A stretch of 7,402 nucleotides of DNA from the NCBI GenBank assembly GCA_024654105.1, contig JANLID010000291.1:1-7402 (forward strand), read 5' to 3'. The translations under genes were made by a program, and so were the position numbers. Below are positions 1-6,382 of the stretch, one piece after another (the stretch's first letter is position 1; the number at the start of each line of letters is the position of its first letter). This DNA comes from Gallionella sp. (GTDB lineage Bacteria; Pseudomonadota; Gammaproteobacteria; Burkholderiales; Gallionellaceae). Under the pieces are notes generated by a model that was not told the origin of the DNA, did not search any database, and worked only from the letters and a program-made list of their open reading frames with translations.

Positions 1-1
1 G

Positions 2-1141
2 CGATCCGAAGGCACGGGTCATTACCTTGTTTCGACGCTCAAAAAAACTGCCTGTGGTGCCTGCGGCTTGGTGCACTCTGTGTGGTACGACCGCTGCACG
101 CGAAGAGTTCGCGACCTGTCCTGCGCAGATACGCGCGTTTATCTGGAGGTCGAGGCACGACGTGTGCATTGCCGAAGTTGCGGCAAGGTGAAGCGGGAAC
201 ACCTCGACTTCCTTGCCGACAACCCGCTGTACACCAAGCGGTTTGCGTTTTACGTTGGCCGGCGTTGTCGCAGTGCTACCGTGAAGGACGTGGCCAAGGA
301 GCTGCACCTGGACTGGCACGCGGTCAAGGAGTTGGACAAGCAGTACATGACGGCTCAGTTGGCGCGTGTCGGCACCCCTGGCCCCAAGGCGATTGGCATC
401 GACGAAATCTCGATTCGCAAAGGGCATACCTACCGCATCGTGGTGAGCGATTTGATCCGCCGTCGCCCGATCTGGTTTGGCGGGCAGGACCGATCCGAAG
501 CGAGCATGGTGCAGTTTTATGACTGGCTGGGGCCGAAGAAGAGTGCGGGCATCCGCCTCGCGGTGATGGATATGTGGAAACCGTTTCGCAATGCGACAAC
601 CGATAAGGCACCGCAAGCGGCGATCCTGTTTGACAATTTCCACGTCATACGTCATTTGAACGATGCACTGGATAAAGTGCGCCGCACTGAGTACGCACGA
701 CTGACTGGCGACAAACGCCGTTTCATCAAGGGACAAAAATACACCTTGCTGTCGCACCGCGAGAACCTGAGCATGGATGGCAGGCGAGCACTGAAGACTC
801 TGCTGGCGGCGAACAAACGGCTCAATACCGCTTACCTGCTCAAGGAGTCTTTCGGTCAACTCTGGAGCTACCAGAGTGAGGGATGGGCGCGACGCTTCTT
901 CGAGAACTGGCGCGCCAGCCTCAAGTGGCAGCGATTGAAGCCGTATGAAAAATTCGCCGAGATGATTGATCGTCATTGGGATGGAATCACTGCTTATTGC
1001 AAACCGGAAAATAAAGTCGCATTGGGATTCGTCGAAGGTTTGAACAACAAGATACGCGTCATCCAGCGGCGCTCGTACGGTCTGCGCGATGAAGAGTATC
1101 TGCGATTGAAAATCCTGACTTGCATGTTGCCAATCCTCTAA
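2..1141 (+). CDS. ISL3-family transposase, 5'-partial
   Basis: This DDE transposase would cut and rejoin the ends of its own ISL3 element. The frame is open to the left edge, so the true start lies upstream; a TTG at 68 is internal because conserved sequence precedes it. In visible numbering (379 residues), the N-terminal zinc-binding domain shows two CxxC pairs (C18/C21 and C57/C60). The catalytic domain follows: GIDE with the first Asp at about 134, MDMWKPF with Asp at about 190, the FDNFHVIRHLN block after it, and VEGLNNKIR with the Glu at about 345. The C-terminus (YLRLKILTCMLP) is typical of the family. Family members are about 400 residues, so perhaps 20-40 residues are missing. No frameshift or internal stop is visible, so the gene could be intact and the element active. 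Confidence 0.93.
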   Translation, partial: RSEGTGHYLVSTLKKTACGACGLVHSVWYDRCTRRVRDLSCADTRVYLEVEARRVHCRSCGKVKREHLDFLADNPLYTKRFAFYVGRRCRSATVKDVAKELHLDWHAVKELDKQYMTAQLARVGTPGPKAIGIDEISIRKGHTYRIVVSDLIRRRPIWFGGQDRSEASMVQFYDWLGPKKSAGIRLAVMDMWKPFRNATTDKAPQAAILFDNFHVIRHLNDALDKVRRTEYARLTGDKRRFIKGQKYTLLSHRENLSMDGRRALKTLLAANKRLNTAYLLKESFGQLWSYQSEGWARRFFENWRASLKWQRLKPYEKFAEMIDRHWDGITAYCKPENKVALGFVEGLNNKIRVIQRRSYGLRDEEYLRLKILTCMLPIL

Positions 1142-1154
1142 AATGATCGAAAAT

Positions 1155-1179
1155 CACCCACACAACTACGCGAAGACCC
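1155..1179 (-). repeat. Putative right terminal inverted repeat of the ISL3 element
   Basis: Read on the minus strand from 1179 inward, the sequence begins GGGTCTTCGCGTAG and ends GTGTGGGTG. This resembles the terminal repeats of ISL3 elements and lies just after the transposase stop. The matching left repeat is outside the window, so this call rests on resemblance and position. Confidence 0.7.
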
Positions 1180-1512
1180 AAAATTACATTGGTGATGGAC
1201 AATCTGAACACACATAGTCCGGGTGCGCTATACCAAGCGTTTCCACCTGACCAAGCGAAGGCGCTATGGGATCGCTTTGAATTCGTCTACACGCCGAAGC
1301 ACGGCAGTTGGCTCAACGTCGCGGAAATCGAACTCAACGTATTGATCAGACAGTGCCTTGATAGGCGCATCGGCAGCATGGAGAAATTATGTGGTGAGGT
1401 TGCCGCTTGGCAAGCGCGCCGCGACCAGATTCACGCCAAGGTAAACTGGCAATTCACGACAGGAAATGCGCGGGTCAAACTCAAGCGGTTATATCCGACA
1501 TTTGAGGCGTGA
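1180..1512 (+). pseudogene. IS630-family transposase, C-terminal remnant (5' part cut off by ISL3)
   Basis: From 1180 the frame encodes KITLVMDNLNTH, the block around the second catalytic Asp of IS630-type transposases. It is followed by YTPKHGSWLNVAEIEL with the catalytic Glu, and by RQCLDRRI, both hallmark motifs of the family. About 110 codons remain of a protein usually near 350 residues. The upstream frame runs straight into the ISL3 terminal repeat and meets a stop at 1144-1146, so the first Asp and the N-terminal helix-turn-helix domain are absent. The GTG/ATG codons at 1192-1197 are internal codons, not a real start. The remnant should not encode an active transposase. The missing 5' part may lie on the other side of the ISL3 copy, upstream of the window. 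Confidence 0.88.
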
Positions 1513-1522
1513 CACGACACTA
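1180..1522 (+). mobile_element. IS630-family element remnant, right end
   Basis: The right-hand remainder of an IS630-like element: transposase C-terminus, stop at 1510-1512, then ten bases to a CTAG at 1520-1523. IS630 elements insert at the TA of CTAG-like targets and duplicate it, so the element probably ends at or next to this TA. The left end is not visible, and the terminal repeat could not be verified. Confidence 0.6.
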
Positions 1523-1581
1523 GTTGTTTCATCAGTAGATTTATGTCGCTATGTATAGATCAAAGGGTTAACAACATCAAT

Positions 1582-2352
1582 ATGCGGCTTATTCTCAAGA
1601 AATTCCCGCCTTCCATTACCGCACTCATGCTGCAATGTGCGGCAGTAGTGCTTATGCTGGCTCTGGCTGAATTCACAGGACTGCACGATTCGCCGTTGTT
1701 ATTTGCCCTGCTATGCGGTTTGCTCGCCGCCGCGTTCAGTTTCTTTGCCGGACTCGCCAAGTGGTGGTTGTTGATCCAGTTGATATTTGTGCCGGCCCTA
1801 GTGCTGATGCTTGCAGTCGAATTGCCGCCCGGCTTTTTCCTTGGCGCGTTCCTGGTCTTGCTGCTGGTGTATTGGAGCACCTTTCGCACGCAAGTGCCGC
1901 TGTATCTTTCCAGTAACAAAGTGTGGCATGCCATTGAACACTTGTTGCCTGCTGCGGCAACCGATTCTGGTTTCACTTTCATGGATTTGGGTTCCGGTTT
2001 GGGTGGAGTATTGACGCATCTGGCCAAATTTCGTCCGGACGGGCTGTATGTTGGCGTGGAGGCTGCGCCTTTGCCGTTTCTCTGGAGTTGGCTGCGTATC
2101 AGGCTGGGCGGTTACCGCAACTGTCGCGTGCGGTGGGGGAGTTTGTGGGACTGTGATTTATCGCACTATGACATCGTGTTCGCCTATCTTTCGCCGGTAC
2201 CGATGGAAAATCTCTGGCGCAAAGCGCGCGCCGAAATGCGCCCCGGCACGCTGTTCGTCAGCAGCACCTTTGCTGTACCGGATCAATCACCGCATGAAAC
2301 CATGCAAATTGATGACCTGCATCGCTCCACCCTGCTTATCTGGCGTATGTAA
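1582..2352 (+). CDS. Membrane-anchored class I SAM-dependent methyltransferase
   Basis: Predicted inner-membrane protein of 256 residues with a cytoplasmic methyltransferase domain. Four hydrophobic segments lie at about 12-32, 38-57, 61-80 and 83-99. The Rossmann-like domain starts near 130 with the SAM-binding motif I, FMDLGSGLGG (133-142). The ribose-binding acidic residue is probably E160 in YVGVEAAP, and a later strand DIVFAYLSP (197-205) sits at the motif IV position. The LWD...HYDIVF spacing recalls the small FAM173/ATPSCKMT-type protein-lysine methyltransferases, but this is distant resemblance and the substrate is unknown. An ATG at 1543 would add 13 residues; 1582 is preferred because the added residues are polar and unconserved-looking and no Shine-Dalgarno precedes 1543, although AAAGGG at 1562-1567 is rather far from 1582. 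It follows the IS630 remnant and converges on the ParA gene. Confidence 0.8.
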   Translation: MRLILKKFPPSITALMLQCAAVVLMLALAEFTGLHDSPLLFALLCGLLAAAFSFFAGLAKWWLLIQLIFVPALVLMLAVELPPGFFLGAFLVLLLVYWSTFRTQVPLYLSSNKVWHAIEHLLPAAATDSGFTFMDLGSGLGGVLTHLAKFRPDGLYVGVEAAPLPFLWSWLRIRLGGYRNCRVRWGSLWDCDLSHYDIVFAYLSPVPMENLWRKARAEMRPGTLFVSSTFAVPDQSPHETMQIDDLHRSTLLIWRM

Positions 2353-2375
2353 GATAGGTGGCACAACCCTTGGCG

Positions 2376-3149
2376 TCAGTTGGCAGGTGCAAAAAATCCG
2401 CTGTCCAGCAGTTCCCTGGTCAATGCCATGTAGTCTGCAGCCCCGGGGCTGTGTGGCGCGAAAGCAAATACATCCTTGTTATGCATCGGACTGGTCGCCA
2501 GTGAAACATTCTCGCTGATACGTGTGTTGCAGACCAGCGCACCGTAGCGTTCCTTGAGATTATCGTAGATGTCGTAGGAAAGTTTGCGGCGCGAATCGAA
2601 GCGCGTGACAACGATGCGCCGCTCGAAACCGCGCTGCAATTTTTTTTCCAGTACATTAAGGGCGCTATCCAATCGATGTACGCCTTGCAGTGAAAGAAAA
2701 TCTGCCGACACCGGAATCAGCACCCGGTCGGTGGCCAGCAAGGCATTCAGCGTCAACACGCCCAGCATCGGGCAGCAGTCGATCAGGATGGGCTCGCCGG
2801 TAAGCGCCAATTCCTCACGCAGGCCGTGCTTGAGCAAGGTTGCAGCCTTGGCATCGCTGCCGTACAGGGCATCTATTTTGGCCAGTTCCAACGTGGCGGG
2901 GATGATCTGCCAGCCGCGCGGCGTTGCGCGCAGCAAACTGTCAAGCGGCGTTTTGTGTTTGAAAAACGCGGCCATGCCGCTGTCCGATGGAATCCCTTTG
3001 ATTCCGCTCGACAGGGTCAGGTGCGCCTGAGGATCCAGATCCAGTGCAATAGGACACTGCTGCGCGATGTCCAACGCAGCGGTGATGTTCAGGCAGGTAG
3101 TGGTCTTGCCTACGCCACCCTTTTGATTAAACACGGCGATAACCGCCAT
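2376..3149 (-). CDS. ParA/Soj-family ATPase, orphan (no ParB nearby)
   Basis: A 257-residue deviant Walker-A ATPase of the ParA/MinD superfamily. Such enzymes dimerise on ATP, bind DNA or membrane, and position plasmids, chromosomes, chemoreceptor arrays or organelles. Visible motifs: KGGVGKTT with the signature lysine (10-17), Walker A' ALDLDPQ (35-41), Walker B ILIDCCPMLG (121-130), and the Soj-like C-terminal block NTRISENVSLATSP...GAADY (208-240) that contributes to nucleotide and DNA contacts. No N-terminal helix-turn-helix is present, so it is not a P1-type ParA. An in-frame ATG 17 codons upstream exists, but 3149 is preferred because AGAGGA lies 5 bases before it and the family begins just ahead of the P-loop. 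It is downstream of, and probably co-transcribed with, the coiled-coil gene, 87 bp away. No ParB or parS-like site was seen. Confidence 0.93.
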   Translation of the reverse strand: MAVIAVFNQKGGVGKTTTCLNITAALDIAQQCPIALDLDPQAHLTLSSGIKGIPSDSGMAAFFKHKTPLDSLLRATPRGWQIIPATLELAKIDALYGSDAKAATLLKHGLREELALTGEPILIDCCPMLGVLTLNALLATDRVLIPVSADFLSLQGVHRLDSALNVLEKKLQRGFERRIVVTRFDSRRKLSYDIYDNLKERYGALVCNTRISENVSLATSPMHNKDVFAFAPHSPGAADYMALTRELLDSGFFAPAN

Positions 3150-3154
3150 TTGTT

Positions 3155-3160
3155 TCCTCT
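3155..3160 (-). promoter_or_regulatory. Ribosome-binding site of the ParA gene
   Basis: AGAGGA on the minus strand, five bases before the ATG at 3149. It decides the start against the longer in-frame alternative at 3200. Confidence 0.75.
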
Positions 3161-3236
3161 TTTTATCTTGCGTATCCGGCGGATCACGGCCGCACAGCAC
3201 CGGATTAGCCGATTAAACCAATGCGCTGCGGAAAGC

Positions 3237-6167
3237 CTAGTTTCTTTGCCCAAGTTGGTCGCTCATCTTCAGATCGCCAAAAACCAAATATGAAGCCGGT
3301 TTAACTTGCTCGATTTCCAATTCAGCCTGAGCAACGGTAATCATATCTTTGCCTGCCTGCTTTGCGGTAACGTGGGTCGCTTGGTTAACTGAGGAAACTT
3401 CTTCATGGACATGAAACACGGGTAATGAGAGTCCGATGAATGACACGGCGGCAACCAGTACGGCAGCTTTCACCAATCGGCCCGATTGCTTGTTCTTGCG
3501 CAGGCGCGTTATCAATTGATGCGCCGCCACTTCGGCGCGTGACTGTTCAATTTGCGCATGAAGCTGCGCATTCTCCTGCGCTCCCAGTTCAGCGAGTTGC
3601 CGTGCAGCCAGCGTTACTTCGCAGTCCAGCATCGCTTTGGTTTGAGCTGCCTCGCGGGCACGCTGTTCGGCAACGATGCGCTCTTCCGCCGCCGCATTGG
3701 CTTGCATTTCGGCCTTTACACGCATTTCGATTTCGGCCAGCACCCGCTGTTTGGTCTCCAATCCTATCTGCTGTTGCGCCAGCAATTCGCGCTCCTGGTT
3801 GAGGTGATGCTGTTCCTGTTCAAGCAATTGTTTTTCGGCCTGTTCGCGCTGTATGGCGACCAGTCTCGCGCACTCGGCAGCTTCGCTGCGTTTGCGCGCG
3901 GCATCTGCCGCCAGGGACTCACAACGAATACGTTCCTGCTCTGCCTCGGCCGCTCTATTTTCTTCCTCAATGCGCAGCTTTGCCATATTCTCGGCATGCG
4001 CCATCACTTCATTGTGGGCCACTTTTGCGGCATCAATCCTCTTTCGAAAAGCAATGGTCGCAAGCGCCTCAGCATGAATCTTCTCCTCCTCCGCCTTGAA
4101 CGCATTGCTTTCCGCTTCAGCGCGAACCTTGGCAATATTCATGGCACGCACTGCCGCATGCTCAAGATTACGTGCGGTTTCAACGGCCTGGGCATTCAAC
4201 CGTTCTGTTGCTTCGGCAATTTCCCTGGCGCGAACCTCAAGTTCGATACGCTCGTTATCCGCCTCAATGACGCGCAATTCAGCAGTCATACGCGCTTCGA
4301 TCTCGGCGACCGCGCGCAACTCGGTTTCAATCTGCGCTTCCGCGACGCGACGCGCATCGTTTTTCAAACCCGCACGTCGCATCGCCGCATGGGCTGCTTC
4401 TTCAAGGGCGCGGGTATTTTGCTGTGCCGCCGCAACTTCCGCTTGCTCGGCAGCCAGGTTACGTTCCATTGCCAGTTGCTCATTCAGCAAAGCCTCGGCA
4501 CGCAACTGCGCGGATTGCAACACGATATTTTGTGCCCGCATTTTTTCCAGCAGCGCCTGTTCTGCCAACTGTTCTGCCTGAACGCAATCCTGCTCGATTT
4601 TCAGCAGCGCATTCTCGTATTCGATATTTTCCTGTGCGATACGCAACGCCTCTTGTGCTGCCGCCGTGCGTTCATTTGCCGCAGTAATCGCCTGCGCTTC
4701 AACCTGCAATTTGAGTTCCATCTCACGCGCTGCCTGAAATTCTGCTTCGGCGCGTTGCTGCGCGAACACCGCCAGATCGCGCTCTGCCTGAAATTTTTGC
4801 GCGGCCGCCCGGCCTGCCATCATTTCGGCAGCCAGGCGCTCTTTTGCTTCCTGTTCGGCCTGACGCAGCAAAACATTGGTTTGTTCAAGTTGCTGCAAGG
4901 CTTTCCTGTCAGCTTCAGCCTGCGCCAGCAATAGCGTTCCTGACTCCTGCCCGGCCTTGAGCTTGCGCTCGGCTTCAATGCGTGCAATTGCCTCCGCCTC
5001 GGCGCGTTGCTTTGCTGCCCGATATGCTTCGCGTTCGTTGCGTTCGCGCACTTCGGCATCAGCTCTGGCCTGCTCCTCGGAAAGCTTGCGTTGTGCGGCA
5101 AATTCCGCAGCAGCCCGGTCAGCCGACAAACGCGCCAGAGCAGCCTGCTCGGCATCCCGTTCGGCGGCAAGCCGTTCCTCGGCTTCGCGCAGCGCAAGCG
5201 ATTCGGCACATATACGCGCATCTTCCGCTTCGATTACAGCCTGTTCTGCCTTGAGCCTGGCGTTGGCCAGCGTGATGACGTCCTGCTCTTTGCGAGTCTT
5301 CTCCTGCATGGTTCGCGTGATCGCCTGTTCTGCCAATTCTTTTTCCTGAGCCAGATTGATCGCTGCCTGTTCCAGCTTGGTGCGATTCTCTGCTGACTGG
5401 GCGGCACGCTGTTCGGCCTCAATACGCTTGCTCATCTGCGTCAATTCATGTTGTTCAGCTTCAACACGGTTTCTTGCCAGGCGCGTTTCTTCCGCCTCGT
5501 TTTTTGCCCGCTGTACAGCCATGTCACGCAACCGGGATTCCAGTTCCAATCTTTCTTCCGTATGTTTCTTTTGTGCCTGCTCGGCTGTGTAGCGCTCTGC
5601 GCCGGCTTGTTCGGCGCGAGACATAATCTCGGTGATAGCCTTCCGAATGGTATGTATTTCATCTTCAGCGCGTAATTGCGCCTCATTTTCCGCTTCGCGC
5701 TGCTGTTCAAGCAATGCCGCCAATTCGCGTTCCGTCTTGGATTTGCTCTCGGCGGCCGCGCGCGCAATCTGTTCCTGTTGCAGACGTTGGTTCAATTCAT
5801 CTTGCGCCTGCTTTTCGGCGTGCAGCCTTGCATGATTTTCTTCCTGAAGCCGCAGTTCACAGACCAGCTTTCTTTTCAATTCCTGAGCCAGCTTTTTTTC
5901 TGTTTCGAGTTTAAGCCGAGCCAACTCGGCGAGCCGCATCTCATCCTGACACTTTGCCTCAACCTGCGCGGTTAACTCTGTTTCGGCCCGTGCTCGTGCC
6001 TGGGCTACCGTGCGAGCATGCACCTCGGCGCGGGCTCGCGCTTGAGCGGAAAAATCAGCTTGCGTCTCGGCTTCAATGCGCGCACGCGCTTCCTGAATGG
6101 CCTGAGACTCGGCAATATATTCTTCGCTATCGTTACCAACTAAACGAATTTTGGCTGCTGATGACAT
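3237..6167 (-). CDS. Giant 14-residue-repeat coiled-coil protein with C-terminal transmembrane anchor
   Basis: Encodes 976 residues; I recognise no named family. After a 15-residue leader, residues 16-897 form one unbroken helical repeat, extremely rich in Ala, Glu, Arg and Gln, with no proline. A single hydrophobic helix follows at about 898-918 (AAVLVAAVSFIGLSLPVF), preceded by basic residues (RLRKNKQSGR) and followed by 58 residues ending DQLGQRN. There is no signal peptide, and the positive-inside rule puts the rod in the cytoplasm and the tail in the periplasm. A fully helical rod would be about 130 nm. It could be a dimeric coiled coil or, given its charge, partly a single alpha-helix. 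Start 6167 is chosen for AAGGGG seven bases upstream; an ATG 15 codons further up has no such site. The ParA gene follows at 87 bp, suggesting a scaffold or landmark for that ATPase. TolA-like composition is superficial, since TolA has an N-terminal anchor. Confidence 0.87.
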   Translation of the reverse strand: MSSAAKIRLVGNDSEEYIAESQAIQEARARIEAETQADFSAQARARAEVHARTVAQARARAETELTAQVEAKCQDEMRLAELARLKLETEKKLAQELKRKLVCELRLQEENHARLHAEKQAQDELNQRLQQEQIARAAAESKSKTERELAALLEQQREAENEAQLRAEDEIHTIRKAITEIMSRAEQAGAERYTAEQAQKKHTEERLELESRLRDMAVQRAKNEAEETRLARNRVEAEQHELTQMSKRIEAEQRAAQSAENRTKLEQAAINLAQEKELAEQAITRTMQEKTRKEQDVITLANARLKAEQAVIEAEDARICAESLALREAEERLAAERDAEQAALARLSADRAAAEFAAQRKLSEEQARADAEVRERNEREAYRAAKQRAEAEAIARIEAERKLKAGQESGTLLLAQAEADRKALQQLEQTNVLLRQAEQEAKERLAAEMMAGRAAAQKFQAERDLAVFAQQRAEAEFQAAREMELKLQVEAQAITAANERTAAAQEALRIAQENIEYENALLKIEQDCVQAEQLAEQALLEKMRAQNIVLQSAQLRAEALLNEQLAMERNLAAEQAEVAAAQQNTRALEEAAHAAMRRAGLKNDARRVAEAQIETELRAVAEIEARMTAELRVIEADNERIELEVRAREIAEATERLNAQAVETARNLEHAAVRAMNIAKVRAEAESNAFKAEEEKIHAEALATIAFRKRIDAAKVAHNEVMAHAENMAKLRIEEENRAAEAEQERIRCESLAADAARKRSEAAECARLVAIQREQAEKQLLEQEQHHLNQERELLAQQQIGLETKQRVLAEIEMRVKAEMQANAAAEERIVAEQRAREAAQTKAMLDCEVTLAARQLAELGAQENAQLHAQIEQSRAEVAAHQLITRLRKNKQSGRLVKAAVLVAAVSFIGLSLPVFHVHEEVSSVNQATHVTAKQAGKDMITVAQAELEIEQVKPASYLVFGDLKMSDQLGQRN
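3414..3476 (-). other. Transmembrane segment of the coiled-coil protein
   Basis: Codons for residues 898-918 encode an uninterrupted apolar stretch, the only one in the protein. Basic residues on the N-terminal side and HVHEEV on the C-terminal side suggest N-in/C-out topology. Confidence 0.85.
3477..6122 (-). repeat. 63 gapless 14-residue (42-bp) coding units
   Basis: Residues 16-897 can be written as 63 consecutive 14-residue lines with no insertion or deletion (63 x 14 = 882), ending exactly where the transmembrane helix begins. In the central units the consensus places Ala at positions 2 and 6, Arg at 9, an aliphatic residue at 10 and Ala-Glu at 12-13, as in KRIEAEQ, ARLKAEQ, ARICAES, ERLAAER, QRAEAEF, ARMTAEL and VRAEAES. 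Near both ends the RxxAE motif slips to other positions while the length stays a multiple of 14. Fourteen residues equal two heptads. The copies are diverged at DNA level, so the repeat is old and kept as protein structure. Confidence 0.8.
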
Positions 6168-6174
6168 GATGTAT

Positions 6175-6180
6175 CCCCTT
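6175..6180 (-). promoter_or_regulatory. Ribosome-binding site of the coiled-coil gene
   Basis: AAGGGG on the minus strand, seven bases before the ATG at 6167. It selects this start over the upstream in-frame ATG at 6212, which would place the site inside the coding sequence. Confidence 0.75.
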
Positions 6181-6187
6181 TTGCTGG

Positions 6188-6208
6188 TTGATGCGCGCAC
6201 CGCATCAA
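6188..6208 (-). promoter_or_regulatory. Perfect 8-bp inverted repeat in the coiled-coil gene leader
   Basis: TTGATGCG (6188-6195) and CGCATCAA (6201-6208) are exact reverse complements separated by five bases. The repeat ends seven bases from the AAGGGG ribosome-binding site. It could be a dimeric-regulator operator, or form an mRNA hairpin with an 8-bp stem and 5-base loop next to the ribosome-binding site. There is no U-run after it, so it is not a standard terminator. Confidence 0.6.
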
Positions 6209-6382
6209 TCACTGGCTTGCCACGACGGTATCAAGATAACAGCTTGGGTGATCAATAAAGCGTGGAACAGAGCGGGAAAATCAGGCTATTTCCATTGGGG
6301 AAGCCGAAGATTCAGGCAGCTTGCGATACCGTCTTGCCGGTCGCTGGCCTGCTGCCGCGCCCCCCTTCATACTCATTTCATG

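Larger units (their letters stand above)
1..1179 (+). mobile_element. ISL3-family insertion sequence, right-hand part (left end outside window)
   Basis: The stretch carries an ISL3-type transposase gene followed, 13 bases after its stop, by a sequence that looks like the right terminal repeat of this family (1155-1179, reading GGGTCTTCGCG... inward on the minus strand). ISL3 elements typically have ends beginning GGG/GGC-TCTTC and make 8-bp target duplications. If the element ends at 1179, the adjacent eight bases AAAATTAC (1180-1187) would be the right copy of the duplication. The left end and its partner repeat lie upstream of the window, so the exact boundaries are inferred. Confidence 0.82.

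Noticed and set aside
2353..2375. Bidirectional terminator between the converging methyltransferase and ParA genes
   Set aside because: The 23 bp between the stops, and the flanks I examined, do not form a GC-rich stem followed by a T-run on either strand.
2376..3149. A plasmid or chromosome partition locus (parABS)
   Set aside because: No ParB gene and no repeated centromere-like palindromes are seen near the ParA gene, and its neighbour is a membrane coiled-coil protein.
3150..3200. N-terminal extension of ParA from an upstream in-frame ATG
   Set aside because: The extra residues are charged and unlike the family. The ribosome-binding site AGAGGA sits directly before the ATG at 3149.
3174..3205. 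ATCCGG/CCGGAT inverted pair between the coiled-coil and ParA genes as a terminator
   Set aside because: The stem is only 6 bp with a 20-base loop and no following T-run on the minus strand, so it does not look like an intrinsic terminator separating the two genes.
3552..4934. 460-codon open frame on the plus strand, with other long plus-strand frames, opposite the coiled-coil gene
   Set aside because: The opposing gene uses Ala, Glu, Arg and Gln codons in a 42-bp rhythm that leaves the complementary strand poor in stops. The antisense protein has no family motif, no ribosome-binding site and a Leu/Phe/Cys-rich composition typical of a shadow frame.
3477..6122. Regular 42-bp periodicity that might suggest a CRISPR array or minisatellite
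   Set aside because: The units are not near-identical in DNA and have no unique spacers. The period is a protein-level pattern within one open frame.
3237..6167. Identification of the coiled-coil protein as TolA
   Set aside because: Ala/Glu/Lys-rich helical composition is similar, but TolA has an N-terminal anchor, a periplasmic helix and a folded C-terminal domain, with tolQ/tolR/tolB neighbours. None of these is present.
6224..6333. GACGGTATC (6224-6232) and GATACCGTC (6325-6333), a 9-bp inverted repeat 92 bases apart
   Set aside because: A pair this long at this distance is not very unlikely by chance in a 300-bp region, and neither arm lines up with a promoter element. Only conservation in relatives would revive it.
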